From Candidatus Omnitrophota bacterium (lineage in GTDB: Bacteria > Omnitrophota > Gorgyraeia > 2-01-FULL-45-10), in contig JAUYPN010000009.1 in NCBI GenBank assembly GCA_030695725.1, forward strand, positions 1 to 6,412: a stretch of 6,412 bases of DNA, read 5' to 3'. The notes under the pieces are model-generated. The model saw nothing but the letters and a program-made list of their open reading frames with translations. It was not told where the DNA came from and did not search any database. A program made the position numbers and the translations under genes. Below, one piece after another: positions 1 to 6,412 of the stretch; position 1 is the stretch's first letter, and each line of letters starts with the position of its first letter.

Positions 1-42
1 TCCCCTCTCCCCTATAGGGGAGAGGGGATAGGGTGAGGGGGG
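1..42. repeat. GC-rich palindrome with G-tract tail (probable dispersed intergenic repeat)
   Basis: Bases 1-12 (TCCCCTCTCCCC) are the exact reverse complement of bases 17-28 (GGGGAGAGGGGA). The centre, TATA, is itself palindromic, so 1-28 is a perfect 28-bp palindrome, and it could extend beyond the left edge. The G-rich arm continues as GGG at 31-33 and six Gs at 37-42. Elements of this style (CCCTCTCCCC arms followed by a GGGTGAGGGG tail) are, from memory, common as dispersed intergenic repeats in several bacterial groups, so a REP- or MITE-like element is the best guess. No T-tract follows the hairpin on the plus strand, so it is not a standard intrinsic terminator. What lies to its left is not visible. 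Confidence 0.7.
17..42 (+). other. Potential G-quadruplex motif
   Basis: Four G-tracts lie on the plus strand at 17-20, 24-27, 31-33 and 37-42. They are separated by three loops of exactly three bases (AGA, ATA, TGA), which satisfies the usual G3+N1-7 pattern. The motif ends 31 bases before the start codon of the propeller gene. The first two tracts are also the right arm of the palindrome at 1-28, so hairpin and quadruplex would exclude each other. That either structure forms is inference. Confidence 0.5.
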
Positions 43-60
43 AAAGACGCTAAATAAACT

Positions 61-68
61 AAAGGAGG
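61..68 (+). promoter_or_regulatory. Strong Shine-Dalgarno for the propeller gene
   Basis: AAAGGAGG lies five bases upstream of the ATG at 74. It is a near-ideal ribosome-binding site at a good distance, and it fixes the start that puts the signal peptide in frame. No convincing promoter is visible in the 60 bases before it. The promoter may lie left of the window or use elements I do not recognise. Confidence 0.85.
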
Positions 69-73
69 CGTTT

Positions 74-1645
74 ATGCATCAAAGAGTCGTACCGCTGGCA
101 GCTTTACTCATCTCGATATCCCTGGGCGCGGCAGTCGCGCAAGACGCGTGGGTTGCGAGGGACATTGCAGGGAAGAATATGGAGTTAAAGACAGCCATCC
201 TGAACCAAGATGTTCTATATATAGCAACAAAGAGCGTTCTATATAAGACAAAAGACGCTAAAGATAGATGGGAGAGTGTCTTTACCATTCCAGCAGGCGG
301 TAATAATGAGATAAATTGCATTGCCGGAAGGGCGAAGACTATCTTTATTGGAACAAAACACGGATTATTCAGATCCGAAGATTACGGTGCCAGCTGGAAG
401 AAAGTATTTAAGACGATCCTGGCCGATAGGAATAATATCACCTACATAGAGCTTTCAAAACATAATCGCTTTAAGGTCCTGATTGGTACCGAAAGAGGCA
501 TATTTTTAAGTGAAGATCTTGGCAATAAATGGCAGGAGATAAGCGGCGGCCTGAAAGATACTCCTGTCCGATGCCTGGCACTTAATAAAGAGCTGATGTA
601 CGCCGGGACGGAGAGCGGGCTGTATGTGATGAGGCCCGATAGTGACGGATGGCAGCGCGCTTTTGTCAGGAGCGCGGGCGAGAAGAGCGAAGCCGAAGAG
701 CCGGGAGAATATGCTTACGAGGAGAGTGAAAAAGATATGTCGATACGCTGCATCGCGATAAACGATAGCAGGGTCTATGTCGCCTATGATAAAGATATCC
801 TATATTCTGATGACGGCGCAAAGAGCTGGAATAGTTTCTCCAACGATGGCCTTAAAGGCTCCGTTAATTACATTTTGATATCGCCTAAGAACAAGACGAT
901 GCATTGTGCCACCGCCAAAGGGGTCTTCGAATTTTCGGATGAGAAGGCGAGATGGCTTGAGTTATATAGAGGTATGACAAAGAGCCTCATTGTCAACCGC
1001 CTGATATTCGCCGGTGAAGACGAAAAGGTCCTGCTTGCGGTGACCGATAAAGGACTTTATTCTTTTGAGGGCGGGGATTATATGATCGATAAGTACCCCG
1101 ACATCGAAAGGAGCGTTAAAACCTTAAAGATAATCCTTGACGGCGAGCCCACATTCAAAGAATTGCGCGACGCGGCCATCAAGTATGCCGAAGTGAGCCC
1201 TGAAAAGATAAAGAAATGGCGCGCCGAGAGTAAGGTGAGCGCGCTTCTGCCGAAAGTTTCATTTGGCGCCGACAGGAATACCACAGACCTTTGGCACTGG
1301 GAGAGCGGGTCATCCACAAAGACAGGTGATGATGTATTAGTGCCCGGCCAGGATAGCGTAGACTGGGGCGCAACCGTAAGCTGGGAGCTCGGTAACATTA
1401 TATGGAACGATGATCAGACCAACATAGACGTGCGCTCGCGCCTTATGGTTCAGCTCAGGAACGACATTCTCGATGACTTGCGGCGCACGTATTATGAGCG
1501 CAAGAGGCTGCAATTTGAACTTATGTCAGGTCCGCCAAAGGATATGAATACTAAGTTTGAAAAGGAGCTGAGGCTTCAGGAGCTGACACAAGCCATAGAT
1601 GACCTTACGGGCAACTACTTCTCCGATCATATACAGAAAAAATAG
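74..1645 (+). CDS. Exported seven-bladed beta-propeller protein with C-terminal TolC-like segment
   Basis: Residues 1-22 form a signal peptide: basic start, a hydrophobic run near 6-21, and a likely cleavage after AVA at 20-22. Seven similar segments, usually G-hydrophobic-aromatic followed by an Asp-box-like stretch, start near residues 55, 97, 142, 182, 241, 283 and 327. The clearest Asp boxes are SEDYGASW (101-108), SEDLGNKW (146-153) and SDDGAKSW (245-252, with Ala for the usual Gly). This fits a seven-bladed propeller of the BNR/Ycf48/sialidase-like class, and no hydrolase active site is evident. An acidic insert (about 201-222) widens the fourth-to-fifth interval. Residues about 358-523 differ: a helix ending in LLPKVSFG, a strand-like stretch (WGATVSWELG, 431-440), a long helix with RRTYYERKRLQFEL (470-483) and a final predicted coiled coil. 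This order matches one half-repeat of TolC-type outer-membrane factors. It probably acts in the periplasm or at the outer membrane; its substrate is unknown. The propeller call is firm, the TolC relation is inference. Confidence 0.8.
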   Translation: MHQRVVPLAALLISISLGAAVAQDAWVARDIAGKNMELKTAILNQDVLYIATKSVLYKTKDAKDRWESVFTIPAGGNNEINCIAGRAKTIFIGTKHGLFRSEDYGASWKKVFKTILADRNNITYIELSKHNRFKVLIGTERGIFLSEDLGNKWQEISGGLKDTPVRCLALNKELMYAGTESGLYVMRPDSDGWQRAFVRSAGEKSEAEEPGEYAYEESEKDMSIRCIAINDSRVYVAYDKDILYSDDGAKSWNSFSNDGLKGSVNYILISPKNKTMHCATAKGVFEFSDEKARWLELYRGMTKSLIVNRLIFAGEDEKVLLAVTDKGLYSFEGGDYMIDKYPDIERSVKTLKIILDGEPTFKELRDAAIKYAEVSPEKIKKWRAESKVSALLPKVSFGADRNTTDLWHWESGSSTKTGDDVLVPGQDSVDWGATVSWELGNIIWNDDQTNIDVRSRLMVQLRNDILDDLRRTYYERKRLQFELMSGPPKDMNTKFEKELRLQELTQAIDDLTGNYFSDHIQKK

Positions 1646-1646
1646 C

Positions 1647-1676
1647 TTGACACAATGTACCCGGTTTAGGTATAAT
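1647..1676 (+). promoter_or_regulatory. Consensus sigma70 promoter driving polA-glgA-coaE
   Basis: A perfect -35 box TTGACA (1647-1652) and a perfect -10 box TATAAT (1671-1676) are separated by 18 bases, one more than the optimum. A run of six As at 1637-1642, inside the last codons of the upstream gene, sits where a proximal UP element would lie. Transcription should start near 1682-1684. The -35 box begins one base after the TAG of the propeller gene. There is no TG extension before the -10 box, and I see no clear operator. Confidence 0.85.
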
Positions 1677-1682
1677 TTTATT

Positions 1683-1803
1683 CGAAATTCAGGGTGAGTT
1701 TTCCCTCAAGGTACACATTTCTTTAAAGACCGATTCCCAATATAAAGACAGATAATAGGATGACTTCTAACTAACCGCATGCCGCAAACCTTAATCTCGT
1801 ATC
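1683..1803 (+). other. Predicted 5' leader of the polA transcript
   Basis: About 120 nt separate the predicted transcription start from the polA ATG. There is no AGGAGG-like sequence within 20 bases of that ATG; the nearest purine-rich stretch, ATAGGA (1755-1760), is over 40 bases away. A weak hairpin is possible between AGGG (1691-1694) and CCCT (1703-1706). Two tiny reading frames are present: ATG at 1760 (four codons plus stop) and ATG at 1779 (ten codons, stop at 1809-1811), the second overlapping the polA start in another frame. Neither has a good ribosome-binding site. I recognise no known riboswitch. Confidence 0.45.
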
Positions 1804-4491
1804 ATGCCTAAGAAAAGACTCTTTTTAATAGACGGCAATTCATTCTGTTACAGGGCTTTCTATGCGATAAGGAGCCTCTCCAATTCAAAAGGACAGCCTA
1901 CTAACGCGATATATGGTTTCAATTCCATGCTTGGCAAGATAATAAAGAAAGAGAAGCCGGATATGCTGGCAGTGGCGTTTGACCTCAAAGGCCCCACATT
2001 CAGGCACAAGAAGTTCGATGAATACAAGATCCACAGAAAACCGATGCCGGACGATCTCGTAAGTCAGATGTCCTATATAAAGCAGTTAGTGCAGGCTCAC
2101 AATATCCCGATATACGAAATGCAGGGTTACGAGGCTGATGACGTTCTCGCTACACTCGCTAAAAAAGCGGAAGATAAGGACATAGAGACTTTTATAGTGA
2201 CAGGGGATAAAGACGCGCTTCAGCTTGTGGATTCTCACATAAAGATCTACAGCACGCATAAGGAAGGCCTCGTATACGACGCGCATAAAGTTAAAGAGAT
2301 CTACGGCGTAGCGCCGGACAGGATGACCGATATAATGGCCCTGATGGGGGATGCCTCCGATAATATCCCCGGCGTCAAAGGGATAGGCGAAAAGTCCGCG
2401 ATAGAGCTGATAGGTGAGTTCGGGAGCCTTGAAGGATTGTACAAAAATATAGATAAGGTGAAGAGCGATGCCAAGAAGAAGATCCTCGCCGAAGGTAAAG
2501 AGAGCGCATATTTGAGCAAGGAGCTTGCGTGCGTGGATACGGATGTCCCGATAGATATAGATTTTAAGGAATTGGAGCTGAAAGAGCCCGACCAGACGAG
2601 GCTCCTGGAGCTGTACAAGGAGCTAGAATTCAAGTCCCTATTAAAGGACCTGACGCCTACTAAGAAATTAAAGAGCGAATATATACTTGTGGATAACGAG
2701 AAGGCTTTCGATAAGCTCGTCTCCGATCTGAAAAGGTCCAAGGAGTTTGTATTCGATACGGAGACCACAAGCGAGGATCCCGTCCTCGCCAAATTGGCGG
2801 GCCTCTCATTTTCCTGGGAAGAGGGAATGGCGTATTACGTGGGGGTAAGCGAAGGCAGGAGCGAAGAGAAAAAGTTTAACGTTGAATTGGTGATCGGAAA
2901 ATTAAAAGATATATTCGAGAATGGGGCGATAAAAAAGACGGGACAGAATGTAAAATACGATTACATAGTCCTTGCAAATTACGGTGTCCACGTCAAGGGG
3001 ATAATTTTTGATACCATGGTGGCGTCGTATCTCTTGAATCCGTCAAAACTTAACCACGGACTTGACGATATATCGTTCGAGTATCTGAACCACAAGATGA
3101 CTACATCCATCCAGGAGCTCATAGGAAAAGGCAAATCGGCTATCACCATGGACAAGGTCGATGTCGAAAAAGTATCCGAATATTCATGCGAGGACAGCGA
3201 TGTCACGTTCAGGCTGAAGAAGGTGCTCGAAAAAGATATCTCGCAGAAGGGGCTGGATGAGCTTCTGTATAAGGTTGAAATACCGCTCGTAGAGGTCTTA
3301 GCCGAGATGGAGACCAGCGGGGTATCCATAGATAAAGAGTATCTGGCCGATCTGTCAAAAGAGATGGATGGCAAACTCATTAAGTTAACCAAGAAGATAT
3401 ACGAATTGGCGGGCGAAGAGTTCAACATAAATTCACCAAAACAGCTCTCCGTTATTCTGTTTGAGAAGATGAAACTTCCCATAATAAGAAGGACCAAGAC
3501 GGGGATATCTACGGATGAAGAGGTCCTGACAAAGTTAGCCTTGAGCCATCCGCTGCCTGAAAAGCTGTTGGAATACAGGGAGCTATCCAAACTTAAGTCT
3601 ACGTATGTGGATTCATTGCCGGACCTTGTGAATCCAGCGACCAATAGAGTGCACACATCCTTTAATCAGACGGTTACGGCCACGGGCAGGCTTTCGTCGA
3701 GCGGGCCGAACCTACAGAATATACCGATAAGGACCGAAGAGGGGAGAAAGATACGCAAAGCTTTCATAGCGTCGGATAAGAATCATCTCCTTTTATCGGC
3801 GGACTATTCGCAGATAGAGCTCAGAATATTGGGGCATCTGTCAGGAGACGCAAGCCTTATAAGAGCATTTAAAGATGGCTCCGATATTCATGCCTACACG
3901 GCGAGCCTTGTATTCGCAGTGAAAGAGTCCGATGTCACATCCGATATGAGGGGCATGGCAAAGACTGTTAATTTCGGTATTCTATACGGCATGAGCCCGT
4001 ATGGTCTGTCCCAGAGCCTGAAGATAGACGTGAATAAGGCCAAAGAGTTTATAGACTCGTACTTCGAGAGGTACCCGGAGGTAAAATTCTACCTTGAAGG
4101 CCTGATAGAGGAAGCGCGCCAAAATGGGTTTGTCACGACACTGCTCGGAAGGCGCAGATATATCCCCGAGATCAACTCACCCGACATGCGCATGCGGCAG
4201 TTCGCCGAAAGGACGGCCATAAATACTCCGATCCAGGGCTCCGCGGCGGATATCATAAAGGTGGCCATGATCTCGATACATGAGAGATTGTCAAAGAAGA
4301 AATTGTCAGCGAAGATGATAATGCAGGTGCATGACGAACTCGTATTTGACGTACCCAAGAATAAATTAAAGGAAGTGTACAAAATAGTGAAAGACGGAAT
4401 GGAGAATGTGATTAAACTGAAAGTTCCGGTCGAGGCCCACGTAGAGGTGGGGAAGAATTGGTTAGAGCAGGAACCCTATAAGGAGGAGTGA
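1804..4491 (+). CDS. polA: DNA polymerase I with 5' nuclease, proofreading and polymerase domains
   Basis: Pol I removes RNA primers and fills gaps in replication and excision repair. All three domains are present and look active. The 5' nuclease (about 1-290) has LFLIDGNSF with D10, acidic pairs D112/D113 and D135/D137, D183/D186 and a helix-hairpin-helix (187-203). The 3'-5' exonuclease (about 293-480) keeps its metal ligands: D318 and E320 in DTETT, D386 in QNVKYD, and Y460/D464 in YSCED. Thermus and many Bacillus enzymes have lost these. The polymerase domain has TATGRLSSSGPNLQNIP (625-641), motif A DYSQIELR (667-674), motif B R716/K720/F724/Y728 and motif C H843-D844-E845. F724 matches Klenow F762, the dideoxynucleotide-discriminating form. 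The length of 895 residues is close to E. coli Pol I (928). The start is the canonical MPKKRLFLIDGN terminus, although no Shine-Dalgarno precedes it. It is the first gene downstream of the promoter at 1647-1676 and overlaps glgA by one base. Confidence 0.98.
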   Translation: MPKKRLFLIDGNSFCYRAFYAIRSLSNSKGQPTNAIYGFNSMLGKIIKKEKPDMLAVAFDLKGPTFRHKKFDEYKIHRKPMPDDLVSQMSYIKQLVQAHNIPIYEMQGYEADDVLATLAKKAEDKDIETFIVTGDKDALQLVDSHIKIYSTHKEGLVYDAHKVKEIYGVAPDRMTDIMALMGDASDNIPGVKGIGEKSAIELIGEFGSLEGLYKNIDKVKSDAKKKILAEGKESAYLSKELACVDTDVPIDIDFKELELKEPDQTRLLELYKELEFKSLLKDLTPTKKLKSEYILVDNEKAFDKLVSDLKRSKEFVFDTETTSEDPVLAKLAGLSFSWEEGMAYYVGVSEGRSEEKKFNVELVIGKLKDIFENGAIKKTGQNVKYDYIVLANYGVHVKGIIFDTMVASYLLNPSKLNHGLDDISFEYLNHKMTTSIQELIGKGKSAITMDKVDVEKVSEYSCEDSDVTFRLKKVLEKDISQKGLDELLYKVEIPLVEVLAEMETSGVSIDKEYLADLSKEMDGKLIKLTKKIYELAGEEFNINSPKQLSVILFEKMKLPIIRRTKTGISTDEEVLTKLALSHPLPEKLLEYRELSKLKSTYVDSLPDLVNPATNRVHTSFNQTVTATGRLSSSGPNLQNIPIRTEEGRKIRKAFIASDKNHLLLSADYSQIELRILGHLSGDASLIRAFKDGSDIHAYTASLVFAVKESDVTSDMRGMAKTVNFGILYGMSPYGLSQSLKIDVNKAKEFIDSYFERYPEVKFYLEGLIEEARQNGFVTTLLGRRRYIPEINSPDMRMRQFAERTAINTPIQGSAADIIKVAMISIHERLSKKKLSAKMIMQVHDELVFDVPKNKLKEVYKIVKDGMENVIKLKVPVEAHVEVGKNWLEQEPYKEE
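4481..4486 (+). promoter_or_regulatory. Shine-Dalgarno of glgA inside the end of polA
   Basis: AGGAGG is embedded in the last polA codons (Lys-Glu-Glu). It lies four bases before ATG 4491 but only one base before the in-frame GTG at 4488, so it favours ATG 4491 as the glgA start. The stop and start codons overlap as TGATG, a standard arrangement for translational coupling. Confidence 0.85.
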
Positions 4492-5888
4492 TGGCGAAGT
4501 TAAAAGTATTGCTGGCGTCGAGTGAAGTCGTTCCGTTCGCTAAGACCGGAGGGTTGGCTGACGTGGCGGGGAGCCTGCCGTTGGCCCTGGAGGAGCTCGG
4601 CGTGGATATAAGGATCATAATGCCCAAATATGCTTCGGTAAAAACGGCGGGCAACTCCACCACGATAGGCAAGAACATAAAAGTATATTTCGTAGAGAAC
4701 GACGACTACTTCAACAGAAAAGAGCTTTACGGCGATAAGTTCGGAGACTACAAAGATAACCTCGACAGGTTCGCATTCTTCTCGCGCGAGATACTTGCCA
4801 GATGCAAAAAAGAGAAGTTTGCTCCGGATGTGATCCATTGCAACGACTGGCAGACAGCCCTTGTTCCGGTATATTTAAATACGCTCTATAAGTACGACTC
4901 TTTCTTTGCCGATACAAAGGTCCTTTATACGATACATAACATGGCGTATCAGGGGATATTTCCGAAAGAAGAGTTCCCTAAGATAGGCCTCGACTGGGTC
5001 CTCTTCCACATAAACTATTTTGAGTACTACGATAAGGTGAACCTGATGAAGGCGGGCCTTGTATATTCGGACGCCATAAGCACGGTCAGCCGCACGTACG
5101 CGAAAGAGATATTGACTCCTGAGTTCGGCTGCGGCCTCGAGGGCGTATTAAAGACGCGCGAGAACGTCCTCTCAGGGATCCTTAACGGCATAGACTACAA
5201 CCTGTGGAGCCCTGAAAAAGACACTAAGATATTCAAAAAATATTCCATCGACACCCTGCAGGACAAGTACACAAATAAAGAGATGTTCCAAAAAGAGATT
5301 GGTCTGAAGGTCGACAGGAATATCCCGGTCTTCGGCATGATATCGCGCCTCGCGGACCAGAAGGGCGCCGATTTCATAGCCGATATAATCGATAAGATGC
5401 TCAACATGAAGACGCAGTTCGTCCTGCTCGGCACCGGCGATAACAAATATCATGTAATATTCGAGAAGATAGCCAAGAAGTACCCTCAGAGCGCTTCCAT
5501 AAGCCTAAAGTTTGACGCTGTCCTGGCTCAAAAGATCTACGCGGCGAGCGATATGTTCTTCGTGCCGTCGAGATATGAGCCCTGCGGCCTCAGCCAGATA
5601 ATAAGCTTTAAGTACGGGACGATACCGGTGGTAAGGCAGACGGGGGGATTAAAAGATACGGTGCAGGAGTTCGATCCAAAGACGGGCAAGGGCACGGGTT
5701 TCACATTCATCGAACCTAGATCGGAAGATCTCTTGAGCGCTGTTAAGAAATCTCTCTCGGTCTACAAGGATAAGCCCTTATGGACGAGCCTCGTGAAGAG
5801 CGTGATGGGCCTTGACTACTCCTGGAAAACTTCCGCGAAAGAATATATAGATCTCTTCAGCGGGATCGTGAAAAAACAATGCGTATAG
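4491..5888 (+). CDS. glgA: Glycogen synthase (ADP-glucose type, GT5)
   Basis: This enzyme transfers glucose from ADP-glucose to the non-reducing end of an alpha-1,4-glucan, the elongation step of bacterial glycogen synthesis in the cytoplasm. Residues are counted from ATG 4491 (465 residues, close to the usual 470-490). The N-terminal GT-B half has the nucleotide-sugar loop KTGGLADV (18-25), HCNDWQTALVP (116-126), TIHNMAYQG (147-155, catalytic-type H149), STVSRTYAKEI (197-207) and NGIDYNLWSP (232-241). The C-terminal half has SRLADQKG (285-292), whose R286 and K291 correspond to R300 and K305 of E. coli GlgA, LGTGD (313-317), and SRYEPCGL (360-367), where E363 corresponds to E377. QTGGLKDTV (383-391) follows. 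Nothing key is missing. An in-frame GTG at 4488 would add one residue, but the ribosome-binding site favours ATG 4491. No other glycogen gene is visible here. It overlaps polA by one base and coaE by ten. Confidence 0.96.
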   Translation: MAKLKVLLASSEVVPFAKTGGLADVAGSLPLALEELGVDIRIIMPKYASVKTAGNSTTIGKNIKVYFVENDDYFNRKELYGDKFGDYKDNLDRFAFFSREILARCKKEKFAPDVIHCNDWQTALVPVYLNTLYKYDSFFADTKVLYTIHNMAYQGIFPKEEFPKIGLDWVLFHINYFEYYDKVNLMKAGLVYSDAISTVSRTYAKEILTPEFGCGLEGVLKTRENVLSGILNGIDYNLWSPEKDTKIFKKYSIDTLQDKYTNKEMFQKEIGLKVDRNIPVFGMISRLADQKGADFIADIIDKMLNMKTQFVLLGTGDNKYHVIFEKIAKKYPQSASISLKFDAVLAQKIYAASDMFFVPSRYEPCGLSQIISFKYGTIPVVRQTGGLKDTVQEFDPKTGKGTGFTFIEPRSEDLLSAVKKSLSVYKDKPLWTSLVKSVMGLDYSWKTSAKEYIDLFSGIVKKQCV

Positions 5889-6412
5889 TAGGTTTAACGG
5901 GCGGATTCGGATCGGGTAAGAGCTTCGTCGCTTCTTTGTTCAAGAAGTTAGGCGCTAAGGTCGTCGATGCAGATAAGCTCGGCCATAAAGCTTTAGAGAA
6001 GAGCTCGGCCGCCTATGGAAAAGTGGCCGCGGCGTTCGGGAAGAGGATCCTAAAACCCGATTTTTCGATAAATAGAAAAGCGTTAGGTGCAATAGCATTC
6101 GCCAATAGAAAAAACCTGGCGAGACTAAATAAAATAGTTCACCCCGGGATCATTGAGGAGATAACGAAGAGAGTGCGAAACGCCGCAAAAAACGAAATCT
6201 TGATAGTGGACGCGCCTCTGATCTGTGAAACGAATATCACCGGCCTCATGGACGCACTGATCGTAGTTAAGGCCTCAAAGAAAAATCAATTGGAGCGGTG
6301 CTCTAAGAAGTTCGGTATGCCGCAAAAGGATGTCTGTAAAAGAATGGCGTACCAGATGCCTTTAAAAAGGAAGATCCGAATGGCGGATTATACGGTGGAC
6401 AATAACGGTACG
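5879..6412 (+). CDS. coaE: Dephospho-CoA kinase, 3' end cut by the window edge
   Basis: CoaE phosphorylates the 3'-hydroxyl of the ribose in dephospho-CoA with ATP, the last step of coenzyme A synthesis. Frame 5879-6412 stays open for 178 codons to the edge. Family members are usually near 200 residues, so roughly 20 or more are missing. The start MRIVGLTGGFGSGKS carries the P-loop (GGFGSGKS, 8-15). It is followed by VVDADKLGH (28-36, with the D30/D32 pair), IVHPGI (86-91), IVDAPLICET (109-118, the DxPLL-E motif) and a lid/CoA-binding region ending in QMPLKRKIRMADYTVDNNGT (159-178), which is very typical. In the lid, the second Arg of the common R-x-x-x-R pattern appears as Lys (R140...K144), a mild deviation. 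The ATG lies ten bases inside glgA in another frame. Upstream, only a weak GGGA at 5862-5865 is seen, so translation probably depends on ribosomes finishing glgA. Confidence 0.95.
   Translation, partial: MRIVGLTGGFGSGKSFVASLFKKLGAKVVDADKLGHKALEKSSAAYGKVAAAFGKRILKPDFSINRKALGAIAFANRKNLARLNKIVHPGIIEEITKRVRNAAKNEILIVDAPLICETNITGLMDALIVVKASKKNQLERCSKKFGMPQKDVCKRMAYQMPLKRKIRMADYTVDNNGT

Noticed and set aside
1..28. Palindrome as a rho-independent terminator of an upstream gene
   Set aside because: The stem is strong, but it is followed by TAGGGTGAGG rather than a T-tract. The minus-strand reading cannot be judged because the window ends there.
1691..1706. Hairpin AGGG/CCCT as a terminator or attenuator in the polA leader
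   Set aside because: The stem has only four base pairs around an eight-base loop, and no T-tract follows.
1741..1756. Second promoter close to polA (TATAAA or GATAAT as -10)
   Set aside because: No acceptable -35 box lies 16-18 bases upstream of either hexamer. The AT-rich match is expected by chance.
1760..1774. Four-codon leader peptide (ATG ACT TCT AAC TAA)
   Set aside because: The preceding AGG touches the ATG with no spacer, and the peptide has no run of one amino acid that would suggest attenuation.
2301..2792. Minus-strand open frame of 163 codons opposite polA
   Set aside because: It has the same Ser/Leu-rich shadow composition and no motif, and the plus strand here encodes the conserved 5' nuclease and exonuclease domains.
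2979..3656. Long minus-strand open frame (225 codons) opposite polA
   Set aside because: It lies wholly opposite conserved polA coding sequence, its product is Ser-rich with no recognisable domain, and it has no supporting ribosome-binding site or promoter. It is a shadow frame.
4488..4490. GTG as the start of glgA
   Set aside because: It is only one base from the AGGAGG site, while the adjacent ATG at 4491 has a workable four-base spacing and gives the same protein minus one residue.

Overview
This window looks like a piece of a bacterial chromosome of moderate GC content. It uses many ATA (Ile), AGG (Arg) and AAG (Lys) codons, and its genes are packed tightly on one strand. The protein style and the gene company (an exported propeller protein with a TolC-like tail, then polA, glgA and coaE) remind me of uncultured Omnitrophota (candidate phylum OP3) or a related PVC-type lineage. 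That placement is an impression from style, not a computed result. All four genes are on the plus strand, and I see no insertion sequence, CRISPR array, tRNA or rRNA.

Layout. Positions 1-42 hold a perfect 28-bp GC-rich palindrome that runs into four regularly spaced G-tracts, probably a dispersed intergenic repeat. Positions 74-1645 encode an exported 523-residue protein: signal peptide, seven Asp-box-like beta-propeller blades, then a C-terminal segment resembling one half of a TolC-type outer-membrane efflux protein. One base after its stop codon begins a consensus sigma70 promoter (TTGACA, 18-bp spacer, TATAAT), followed by a leader of about 120 nt without an obvious ribosome-binding site. 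From there a compact unit runs to the right edge: polA (complete DNA polymerase I with 5' nuclease, intact proofreading and polymerase domains), glgA (bacterial glycogen synthase, GT5) and coaE (dephospho-CoA kinase, cut off by the window edge). polA and glgA overlap by one base (TGATG), and glgA and coaE overlap by ten bases. This suggests co-transcription and translational coupling from the promoter at 1647-1676.

How the genes work together. polA, glgA and coaE serve unrelated housekeeping roles: DNA repair and Okazaki fragment processing, glycogen synthesis, and the last step of coenzyme A synthesis. Their link is most likely shared expression. polA and coaE are near neighbours in many bacteria, so glgA between them is the unusual part of the order. 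The propeller protein is probably a separate transcription unit. No terminator is visible between it and the polA promoter, so some read-through is possible.

I found no strong candidate for a new multi-gene system. The most original element is the domain architecture of the first gene. Next are the palindrome/G-tract element and the polA leader.
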